From Thermofilum sp. (GTDB taxonomy: Archaea > Thermoproteota > Thermoprotei > Thermofilales > Thermofilaceae): 6,396 bases of DNA. Of this stretch, positions 1 to 4,899 are shown piece after piece. The notes under the pieces were generated by a model. That model did not search any database. It saw only the letters and a program-made list of their open reading frames with translations, and was not told the origin of the DNA. The DNA lies in assembly GCA_020832965.1 (NCBI GenBank), contig JAJHRM010000150.1, positions 1 to 6,396 on the forward strand, read 5' to 3'. The position numbers were made by a program, and so were the translations under genes. The first letter of the stretch is position 1. Each line of letters opens with the position of its first letter.

Positions 1-68
1 CGCAGCGACCTGCTCAGCAGCGGCAGGTACTCCGGCGCGTGCACATCCCCGAACGCCAGCACCCTCAT
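1..68 (-). CDS. Metallophosphoesterase, N-terminal fragment (runs off left edge)
   Basis: Read on the minus strand from the ATG at 68, the 22 complete codons give MRVLAFGDVHAPEYLPLLSR and a few more residues. A hydrophobic beta strand followed by GDVH (Asp8, His10) is the first metal-binding motif (GDxH) of calcineurin-like phosphoesterases, which hydrolyse phosphomonoesters or diesters using two divalent metals. The start is supported by a GGTGG ribosome-binding sequence at 74-78, five bases before the ATG. A weak TATA-like CTTTTTA lies at 101-107. It is transcribed divergently from the secreted-protein remnant at 237. The rest of the gene lies outside the window, so substrate and subfamily cannot be judged. 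The family call rests on one short motif, but motif position and start context agree. Confidence 0.6.
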   Translation of the reverse strand, partial: MRVLAFGDVHAPEYLPLLSRSL

Positions 69-179
69 AAAAGCCACCGCCCACCGTTGCCGGCGAGGCC
101 TAAAAAGCCGCTCGCAGCCATGCTGGAGGCCCTTCGCCTGCAGACGGACAACAGTACGTCAGAAGCCTAAAACTTACCC

Positions 180-188
180 ATAAATACC
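180..188 (+). promoter_or_regulatory. TATA box of the decayed secreted-protein gene
   Basis: ATAAATACC is identical to the element at 6241-6249 and sits exactly 57 bases before the ATG in both copies. Counting about 26 bases from its centre predicts transcription start near 210, where the second conserved block begins. The promoter therefore looks intact although the gene behind it is broken. Confidence 0.6.
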
Positions 189-209
189 CTCCAAGGCCTT
201 TCCAGCGCC

Positions 210-236
210 GACCCGAAAAGGGGGTGTTGAAGAAGT
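210..236 (+). promoter_or_regulatory. Conserved leader with hairpin over the ribosome binding site (copy 1)
   Basis: The predicted 27-base leader starts GACCCGAAAAGGGGGTG and runs to the ATG at 237. CCC at 212-214 can pair with GGG in 220-224 across a GAAAA loop. The GGGGTG part of that stem is also the best Shine-Dalgarno match, about 10 bases before the ATG. Copy 2 at 6270-6297 differs only by one extra C, which lengthens the stem to four pairs. The roughly 21 bases between TATA box and leader have diverged between copies. Confidence 0.45.
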
Positions 237-270
237 ATGATAGGAAGTAACTGGCTGTAGCCCTAGTGGC
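210..270 (+). repeat. Direct repeat, copy 1 (leader plus start of secreted-protein gene)
   Basis: This stretch matches 6270-6338 nearly base for base through the leader, the ATG and the first codons, up to CCCTAGTGGC. Relative to copy 2 it has lost one C in the leader, one G after ATGA, and six bases (CGCCCT) inside the signal-peptide region. With the shared TATA box at 180-188 and 6241-6249, this is a duplicated promoter-gene module, one copy of which has decayed. Confidence 0.8.
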
Positions 271-462
271 CGCAGTGCTCGTAGCGCCAGGATGGCAGCC
301 CAAGGCGGTTTACTTCGACCTTCAGATGCCCGATGGTACGAAGTTCGCCAATCAGGACGTCATAGTCGTGGTCTTCAACGAGACTGCTTCAGGAGCCAAC
401 TGCATCATGGCTTATGCCATTGGCAAGACCGACAGCAACGGCAGGATCTGGCTCACAAGCGC
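237..462 (+). pseudogene. Decayed secreted/surface protein gene, N-terminal remnant
   Basis: This is a paralogue of the gene beginning at 6298. The original start is the ATG at 237, but a one-base deletion after ATGA shifts the frame (MIGSNWL then a stop at 258). In the corrected frame a six-base deletion creates a TAA where the paralogue has a Tyr codon. Beyond that the third frame is open and protein-like: VAPGWQPKAVYFDLQMPDG, then a segment rich in Val/Ile/Phe (VIVVVFN) and ending near NGRIWL. The signal peptide is therefore shortened and broken, followed by about 60 residues resembling a beta-rich extracellular domain. The downstream part is missing: near 455-470 the sequence passes into an antisense TFE remnant. 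A GTG at 266 could start a short product, but it would lack a complete signal peptide. The protein family is not recognised. The decay is well supported by comparison with copy 2; the exact 3' boundary is approximate. Confidence 0.7.
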
Positions 463-465
463 ACG

Positions 466-742
466 CTACGCTTTCCTGTCATTAAGAAGCGCGTCTAAAG
501 GCTCATCTGTTACACGCCAAAAATACTTGTACCAGCCGATGTTTTCGTCTCGGGCTCTGCGGTACTTCACTAACCGCGCCTCGAATAGATCATTAGGAAG
601 CTTCCTGAGCTCGGCCTGGTCCATTCTGAGCTCCCTGGCTATCGTCTGATACTTCTACGTGGTTCAGCAGGAGAACCATTACTTTCCTCGCTTTCCCCCC
701 AAAAAAATCCACTACTTCTGCTAAAGCCTCATTTTGACTCAT
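466..742 (-). pseudogene. tfe: Truncated, frameshifted transcription factor E alpha (TFE/TFIIE-alpha-like)
   Basis: TFE-alpha is the archaeal homologue of TFIIE-alpha. It has an N-terminal winged helix and a C-terminal zinc ribbon, and helps RNA polymerase open promoters. On the minus strand from the ATG at 742, preceded by GGAGG, the reading is MSQNEALAEVVDFFGGKAR and then VMVLLLNHVEVSDD. One extra base (or loss of two) near GACGATAGCC then shifts the frame, after which it continues IARELRMDQAELRK, LFEARLVKYRRARDENIGW, YKYFWRVTDEPLDALLNDR, and ends at TAG 466-468. The YRRARDE..GWYKYFWRV stretch is the family's typical winged-helix C-terminus. Only about 91 codons remain, so the zinc ribbon is absent. 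A Pro also interrupts a helix (KLPNDLF). The frameshift, truncation and junction with another remnant argue for a dead copy. A functional TFE should exist elsewhere in the genome. Confidence 0.8.
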
Positions 743-763
743 TCCTCCTAACCACCCTTTTGT

Positions 764-776
764 CCCTCTTAGAGGG
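764..776. repeat. Perfect 13-base inverted repeat in the divergent intergenic region
   Basis: CCCTCT-T-AGAGGG is a perfect palindrome with a one-base centre. It lies 22 bases upstream of the TFE remnant start and 80 bases upstream of the protease start. It could be an operator or a small leader hairpin for the minus-strand gene. There is no direct evidence of function. Confidence 0.3.
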
Positions 777-820
777 GATTACAACGCGCGGCGCGCTCTC
801 CCGCTTTTTTTTTAAAGCGT

Positions 821-832
821 AAAGTATTTATG
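821..832 (+). promoter_or_regulatory. Promoter of the protease gene (TATA box, leaderless)
   Basis: GTAAAG (819-824, fitting a purine/AT-rich BRE) is followed by TATTTATG at 825-832, centred about 28 bases before the ATG at 856. That is the spacing expected when the transcript begins at or just before the start codon. No Shine-Dalgarno-like sequence exists between 833 and 855, so the mRNA is most likely leaderless. An A/T run at 805-817 reads CTTTAAAA on the other strand and may have been the TATA box of the divergent TFE copy. Confidence 0.6.
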
Positions 833-855
833 CATCCAATTTCAATCCAACTTGT

Positions 856-3774
856 ATGACAAAAATCAGCTACCTTGGAATACTGCTGCTAGTCCTGGTG
901 GCTTTATTGCCTTTTGCCTTTTCACAGCCTCCAAGCAAGCCAGCTAGGGGTGGCGAGGAGCTGCAGCAAGAGATCAGCATCCCTGAGAAGTACATGCAGT
1001 TAATAAAGGAGAACGAGAAGTACTTTGAAACAGTAAAGGAGGGTAAGGACTACGTTCCAGGTGAGCGCATAGTGGTTTTCTTAGAGACTGTTAGCAAAGA
1101 CGAAGCCTTGCAGGTTTTGCGTGAAGCTGGAGCTAAGGAAGCTAAACCGCTAGCCCCCGGTAAAGCAAGGCGCTTGATGCACCTGGTCAAGTTCGAGAAC
1201 GAGGAGGCCGCGCAAGCCGCTGAGAAGCAGCTCAAGAAGAACCCGAAAGTAGCTCTGGTCGCGAAGAACAAGCTGCTTAGAATACCGCCTGTCATTAAGG
1301 AGCAGATAAGCCTGACCCCCAGCGCGGCCTCTAAGGATCCGTTTCGACCGTACCAGTGGTGGCTAGACAAGATAAAGGACAACATAGCACCACCACCCAC
1401 AGGGGGCACTGGTAGGCTGATCGCCGTCCTCGACACCGGGGTTGACTACAACCATGAAGACCTGCAGGGGCAGGTTGTCCTGGGCTACGACTGGGTCAAC
1501 AACGATACCGACCCCTACGATGATCACGGCCACGGCACACACGTCGCCGGCATAATAGCGGCTAAGCGTGACAACCTCAAGGGGATCTCAGGCCTAGCCC
1601 CCAACTACAAGGTCTACGCGGTGAAGGTTTGCGATGCTAGTGGTTCATGCCCGCTCGACGCTATAATCAACGGGATCTACGAGGCTGCCGAGAACCCCGA
1701 CGTGGATGTGATCAGCATGAGCCTTGGAGGCTATGCTCAGCGGGGAAGCGGTGAGTTTGTACTACTCTGCGATGCGGCCAGCTACGCTATACAGCAGGGC
1801 AAGGCAGTTGTAGCGGCGGCAGGCAACGAGGGCAATCTGGTTCTCTACTGGGGCGACCTCTATAACGGCGTAGTAGGCGACTATGAGTGGACCGTTGTGC
1901 CAGCGGGCTGCCCCGGTGTCATCGGCGTGGCGGCTACCGATGAGCATGATTACAGGGCATTCTTCTCTAACTACGCTGTCGGCAACCTATACGACTTGAC
2001 AGAGTTTGCAGCCCCCGGCTGGGCTGTCCTCTCAACAGTTCCAGGTAATGGCTACGAGGCCTGGTATGGCACGTCAATGGCTACACCAATAGTCTCAGCG
2101 GCGATTGCGCGCGTTAAAGCCTACTGGAACTACCCCGATGTTTGGAGCGCCGTCGCCAGGCTGATGGGTACAGGGTACAAGCTGAACTCGTTTAGAGGCT
2201 TCCCTGTGCCCACGGCGAGGGTCGACATCGCCAGGGCCCTAGGGTACACGGGCTCGGGGATCCAGGGGTACGTTTTCAGCGCTGAAGGCTACGAGGGCCC
2301 GCTCGGCGGGGCGAAGATCACTATCGTCTCGGGGCCTACGGGGACTGTGGGTAGGTACGTCTTCACGAACAATGCAGGCTTCTACACCTTCTCCGGGCTG
2401 CCCGCCGGAACCTACACGTTGAAGGTCACCAAGGAGGGCTACATCAGCTACACGTTGAAGGTCACTGTGCCGGCAGGGGGATTCGCTGAAAACGTGAACT
2501 TCTACCTAGTCAAAGCAGCCTACAAGGACGTCGCCAAAGTCGTTGTCACATGGGACTCAGTAAACCCGGGACTCTACGAGCTGTTTGCGCAGTGGCTTGA
2601 CCACCCCGACAGGCCCATGTGGTACCAGGCCGCTGGCTCAATGCCCGCACTGCTTGTCAGGGTGCTTCCCGACAACTTCATCGCGAGCCAGCGCACGCTC
2701 CCGGGCGAACTGAATTATTGGCCGTACGTGCGGCTTCTGAGAGACGCGTGGGACTTCAAGCCTGTAACCTCTGCTGCCTTCAAGGTGATTAGAGGTAGAA
2801 CTGTGGACGTAGCTGTGGCGATTTCTCGCCGCTTCTGGGAGTGGGGCATACTTAAGAACAGGAGGTTCACAGTCATGCTGTACGTCGGAGACAGGCTGCA
2901 GCAAGTTGTGGAGCTGGGCATAGGGACCACGGGGACGGCGGACTTCTGGTGGACAGTCCTCAGCTTCACGACGAGCGCCAGGATTGTCAACAAGCGTGAG
3001 CCTCTCCAGAACTTCATCCACCCCGGCATCCTCGACAGCCCGCCCTACGTCAAAACCAGTGGAGCAAGCATAATTCTAGTAGACTACGACGCGAGCCGAT
3101 ACTCCGGAGACTGGTGGGACTACTCGAAGTGGTACAAGGATCTGCTGGGGTCAGGCGAGTACAAGTACAGCTACTGGGATGCCGCCTGGCTCGGTCCTCC
3201 AAGCGTTGACGACCTCAAATCCTACAATGTCGTAGTAGTCTTCAGTGGTAGTTCTTCAGCCTTCCTCGATAGGTACACCCGCAACGCATTCGCATCCTAT
3301 ATGTCGCTGAAGGGCAAACGCGCGCTTGTAACAGGGCAGGACGAGGGCTGGGCTCTGCATGAGCTTTTATGGCCGCCAGCCGACCTATGGTACCAGACCA
3401 ACCTTAAAGCAGTGTACGTCAGCGACTACTGGCCCTACTTCATCGACCCTAGCACAAGGCTTGTAGCCTTGCAGGGAGCGAGCGGGGACTTGATAGGTGA
3501 TGGTTTAACGGTCTTCCTCTCGAATAGCAGTCTCTACGGCGGCGCTGGGAACCAGTGGTGGCCCGACGTGATACTGCCCTACGGAAACTCGACCCCCATT
3601 CTCTACTACATGTACCCCGACGGCGCAATCTCAGGATACGCGGGTGGCATTCGCTGGTCAGACGCTGAGGGTAGGAAGCTTGTCTACTTCTCCTTCGGCG
3701 TCGAGGGTGTCACAGACGACGAGGTTCGAGCCACGCTGATGGATCGTGCACTCAAATGGTTGCTAGCCCCCTAG
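856..3774 (+). CDS. Secreted subtilisin-like serine protease (S8 family) with C-terminal beta-sandwich and Rossmann-like domains
   Basis: This 972-residue secreted endopeptidase is complete from ATG 856 to TAG. Residues 1-24 form a signal peptide (hydrophobic LLLVLVALLPFAFS, then Gln). Residues about 65-145 resemble an inhibitor I9-type prodomain (ERIVVFLETVSKDEALQVL...). The catalytic domain spans about 160-465: Asp193 in AVLDTGVD, His226 in GHGTHVAG, oxyanion Asn324 in AAAGNEGN and Ser407 in YGTSMATP, so all active residues are present. Four cysteines (259, 265, 305, 352) may form disulfides, which would suit a hot extracellular setting. Residues about 468-552 (GYVFSAEG..., GFYTFSGLPAGTYTLKVTK) form a carboxypeptidase-regulatory-like beta sandwich. 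Residues 553-730 are unassigned. Residues about 736-972 (SIILVDYD, YNVVVVFSGSS, KRALVTGQDEG, KLVYFSFGVEG) look like a glutamine-amidotransferase-type Rossmann fold, with no visible catalytic cysteine. No C-terminal membrane anchor is seen. It is monocistronic, with its own promoter and terminator. Confidence 0.93.
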   Translation: MTKISYLGILLLVLVALLPFAFSQPPSKPARGGEELQQEISIPEKYMQLIKENEKYFETVKEGKDYVPGERIVVFLETVSKDEALQVLREAGAKEAKPLAPGKARRLMHLVKFENEEAAQAAEKQLKKNPKVALVAKNKLLRIPPVIKEQISLTPSAASKDPFRPYQWWLDKIKDNIAPPPTGGTGRLIAVLDTGVDYNHEDLQGQVVLGYDWVNNDTDPYDDHGHGTHVAGIIAAKRDNLKGISGLAPNYKVYAVKVCDASGSCPLDAIINGIYEAAENPDVDVISMSLGGYAQRGSGEFVLLCDAASYAIQQGKAVVAAAGNEGNLVLYWGDLYNGVVGDYEWTVVPAGCPGVIGVAATDEHDYRAFFSNYAVGNLYDLTEFAAPGWAVLSTVPGNGYEAWYGTSMATPIVSAAIARVKAYWNYPDVWSAVARLMGTGYKLNSFRGFPVPTARVDIARALGYTGSGIQGYVFSAEGYEGPLGGAKITIVSGPTGTVGRYVFTNNAGFYTFSGLPAGTYTLKVTKEGYISYTLKVTVPAGGFAENVNFYLVKAAYKDVAKVVVTWDSVNPGLYELFAQWLDHPDRPMWYQAAGSMPALLVRVLPDNFIASQRTLPGELNYWPYVRLLRDAWDFKPVTSAAFKVIRGRTVDVAVAISRRFWEWGILKNRRFTVMLYVGDRLQQVVELGIGTTGTADFWWTVLSFTTSARIVNKREPLQNFIHPGILDSPPYVKTSGASIILVDYDASRYSGDWWDYSKWYKDLLGSGEYKYSYWDAAWLGPPSVDDLKSYNVVVVFSGSSSAFLDRYTRNAFASYMSLKGKRALVTGQDEGWALHELLWPPADLWYQTNLKAVYVSDYWPYFIDPSTRLVALQGASGDLIGDGLTVFLSNSSLYGGAGNQWWPDVILPYGNSTPILYYMYPDGAISGYAGGIRWSDAEGRKLVYFSFGVEGVTDDEVRATLMDRALKWLLAP

Positions 3775-3787
3775 CGTGAACCATAAA

Positions 3788-3806
3788 ATTAATTTTTTTA
3801 TTTTTG
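3788..3806 (+). terminator. Poly-T transcription terminator of the protease gene
   Basis: TTAATTTTTTTATTTTTGG begins about 13 bases after the TAG stop of the protease. T-rich runs without a required hairpin are the usual archaeal intrinsic terminator, and this is the strongest T run in the plus strand. Confidence 0.65.
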
Positions 3807-3952
3807 GCATAGTGATGCTTTAAGTAATCTTCTGCCTCGAAAATGTTTTCGTGCTTAGAGGTTTATTGGCTCTATCTCAGCTATTAGGACCCAGTGAACC
3901 GATTAGCAAGTGGGTCTTTAAAGTGGTGTTAATAAAAATAAGAGTTAAAATA
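3807..3952. other. Intergenic stretch with a small palindrome
   Basis: No coding signal is seen. It contains a perfect hairpin-capable palindrome CGAAAA-TG-TTTTCG at 3838-3851, with outer CCTC (3835-3838) and GAGG (3858-3861) also complementary. AT-rich elements CTTTAAAGT (3916-3924) and TTAATAAAAATA (3929-3940) could be the old promoter of the remnant starting at 3953. Confidence 0.35.
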
Positions 3953-4228
3953 ATGACGTGAAATGAGTACATTGAATCATTTGGTAGCGCGCAAAGGCTG
4001 ATGCTCAGGCTCGCAACGACGCTGGAAAACGCCAGCATACCCGTGTTCGCAGTTTAGCGAGGACGGTACATCGAGGGAATGCGCATACCACCACTTAGTA
4101 TTATAGCGCGCGCAAACCCATGCTGTAACGCTTTGCTCCTCCAACTCACTAAGGGTGGCGAGTTCGTCTGCTGGAAGTGCGGGAAGAGGTTCACGCTTTT
4201 CTTACAAGAGGGTAGGCACGAGCATTAG
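3953..4228 (+). pseudogene. Small zinc-ribbon protein remnant with two in-frame stops
   Basis: A single frame of 92 codons from ATG 3953 to TAG 4226 reads as protein with no frameshift but with two nonsense codons: TGA at 3959 (MT*NEYIESFGSAQRLMLR) and TAG at 4055 (SIPVFAV*RGRYIEGMRIPP). The C-terminal third, PCCNALLLQ then KGGEFVCWKCGKRFTLF, looks like a zinc ribbon: a CC pair, about 15 residues, then CWKC. The first pair has apparently lost its normal CxxC spacing, which also suggests decay. The family is not recognised; a transposon- or virus-associated zinc-binding protein is possible but unproven. Residual protein-like quality on both sides of each stop suggests recent inactivation. A short product from an internal start such as ATG 4079 cannot be excluded. 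Confidence 0.5.
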
Positions 4229-4248
4229 CGCGCGCTAAGAAAAGGTGA

Positions 4249-4359
4249 TTTTCATATAAGAGGAGGAAACACGCTAAGGAGGCGTTTAAGAGCCTGGCTA
4301 CGCCCCTCATAGAAGTCGTGAGGCGGCTCGGAGTTACAGAGAACTACGCGCGCGGTTAG
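4249..4359 (+). pseudogene. Unassigned protein fragment without a start codon
   Basis: An open frame after TGA at 4246 reads DNA that looks coding: KRRKHAKEAFKSLATPL then IEVVRRLGVTENYARG, ending at TAG 4357. An AGAGGAGG sequence (4259-4266) resembles a strong ribosome binding site, but the bases after it (AAACACGCT) contain no ATG, GTG or TTG, so the start appears to have been lost. The peptide is helical and basic. I do not recognise it. It lies between the zinc-ribbon remnant and the methyltransferase-like remnant and may have belonged to either neighbour's original locus. Confidence 0.3.
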
Positions 4360-4373
4360 GTCTAAAACCGCTG

Positions 4374-4390
4374 CAATCAAGAGATGATTG
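4374..4390. repeat. Perfect inverted repeat
   Basis: CAATCA, a five-base AGAGA loop, then TGATTG form a six-base-pair hairpin. It lies between two gene remnants. No T run follows, so there is no support for a terminator. Confidence 0.3.
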
Positions 4391-4417
4391 AAAGCTGAGC
4401 GCGCGCTTAGCGCTCAA

Positions 4418-4663
4418 GATCCTGGCAAAAGGTTCATCATATTTTGGAATACTTCCGGTAAGAATATTTCACCTTGTGTAAATCGATAGGCAGAGATTGC
4501 AGCCATTCTCGTTAGGCGGGACGGCCATTAAACCTAGAGGCTTTATAGCGGAAAAGACGACTATGTACTATGAAACCAGCGACGAGATGGAGGCACATTA
4601 TTTATGCGCAGCACCGACGTGATTAATGAGGCCATAAAACCCATCCAGACCAAGGCGCGCTAG
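4418..4663 (+). pseudogene. C-terminal remnant of an adenine-specific DNA methyltransferase / type II restriction-like protein
   Basis: Three pieces in two frames read as one protein. 4418-4489: DPGKRFIIFWNTSGKNISP, then a stop. About 4505-4618, after a frame change: AIKPRGFIAEKTTMYYET then SDEMEAHYLCA. 4610-4663, after another shift: STDVINEAIKPIQTKAR, then TAG. The pattern 'EKTTMYYET..DE.EAHYL.A.LNS..VNE.IKP.Q..' is characteristic, from memory, of the region C-terminal to the catalytic domain in Eco57I-like and other class I adenine methyltransferases of type II systems, where it contributes to target recognition. The catalytic motifs (such as NPPY) are absent, so the fragment cannot methylate DNA. 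Its final stop lies seven bases from the 3' end of the tRNA on the other strand. The family assignment is by recalled motif only. Confidence 0.55.
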
Positions 4664-4701
4664 CACCTATGGTGGGGCCGCCGGGATTTGAACCCGGGAC
4701 C

Positions 4702-4735
4702 CTGCCGCACGGGCACCACGCCCGTGAACCAGCGC
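4702..4735 (-). other. Putative tRNA intron 3 (variable loop)
   Basis: These 34 bases separate the anticodon stem from the T stem. Removing them (or 4701-4734, which gives the same product) leaves the variable loop AGGTC. The intron folds by itself: CACGGGC pairs with GCCCGTG around a GTGGT loop, and GCTG pairs with CGGC below a three-base GTT bulge. Position 45/46 or 44/45 is outside the canonical 37/38 site. Confidence 0.55.
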
Positions 4736-4744
4736 TCCAGCGCC

Positions 4745-4761
4745 AGATACGGGGGACATCT
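4745..4761 (-). other. Putative tRNA intron 2 (anticodon loop)
   Basis: These 17 bases, AGATGTCCCCCGTATCT, have ends that pair (AGAT with ATCT). Removing them leaves a seven-base loop C-T-GGG-G-C closed by a perfect five-pair stem. The site falls between anticodon bases 35 and 36. Other junctions giving seven-base loops would create GTG, CTG or GGA anticodons, which fit the body of the tRNA less well. Confidence 0.5.
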
Positions 4762-4795
4762 CCAGGCTGGCATCCTTCCAGGCCAGACTACGGCC

Positions 4796-4862
4796 GTCCA
4801 TGCAGGGTTTTCGGAGACCCCTGCACCACAGGCTGTTGCGTCTCTTGATTGCGCTTTGGGCC
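4796..4862 (-). other. Putative tRNA intron 1 (5' strand of acceptor stem)
   Basis: The seven bases directly before TAGTCT are ACGGCCG, which mispair at two terminal positions with CGGCCCC. GGGG at 4864-4861, at the predicted transcription start, supplies the missing bases if 67 bases are spliced out. The junction is ambiguous by four bases because GGCC occurs at both ends. The insert has a perfect seven-pair hairpin, TGCAGGG with CCCTGCA (4825-4801). Confidence 0.45.
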
Positions 4863-4886
4863 CCAAAAGAAAGAAACTTGGCTGGA

Positions 4887-4899
4887 TATTAAATTTTTT
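4887..4899 (-). promoter_or_regulatory. TATA box of the tRNA gene
   Basis: On the minus strand AAAAAATTTAATA has TTTAATA centred at about 4890, 26 bases before G4864. That is the usual archaeal TATA-to-start distance, and the A run provides a BRE-like flank. The spacing independently supports the tRNA 5' end at GGGG, and so the acceptor-stem intron. Confidence 0.6.

Larger units (their letters stand above)
4670..4864 (-). tRNA. tRNA-Pro (GGG) with three putative introns
   Basis: The 3' part is unmistakable on the minus strand: T stem CCGGG, loop TTCAAAT, CCCGG (4697-4681), acceptor strand CGGCCCC (4680-4674), discriminator A and an encoded CCA. The D arm is GTCT-GGCCTGGAA-GGAT (4788-4772) preceded by TA, and the anticodon stem is CCAGC (4770-4766) with GCTGG (4741-4737). 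Removing three insertions of 67, 17 and 34 bases gives a 74-base cloverleaf plus CCA: GGGGCCG acceptor fully paired, loop CTGGGGC with anticodon GGG and G37, variable loop AGGTC. U8, G18G19, A21, the G15-C48 pair, U54U55C56 and A58 are present; position 14 is G instead of A. A73, G1-C72 and G37 fit proline. Isotype depends on the anticodon-loop splice junction, so it is less certain than the tRNA call. No classical bulge-helix-bulge could be drawn confidently at any junction; a decayed tRNA remains possible. Confidence 0.75.

Noticed and set aside
266..649. A 127-codon plus-strand open frame
   Set aside because: It is a chimera: the first part is the secreted-protein remnant, and the rest is the antisense of the TFE remnant, whose minus-strand reading is clearly the real one.
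3811..3826. C box-like GTGATGC suggesting a C/D box sRNA
   Set aside because: No matching D box or internal C'/D' pair was found at suitable spacing.
4373..4384. GCAATCAAGAGA recurring inverted in tRNA intron 1 (4841-4852)
   Set aside because: A 12-base match between strands is expected by chance a few times in a window this size.
4670..4700. tRNA 3' end as an integration (att) site
   Set aside because: No second copy of the T-arm/acceptor sequence and no integrase were found in the window.
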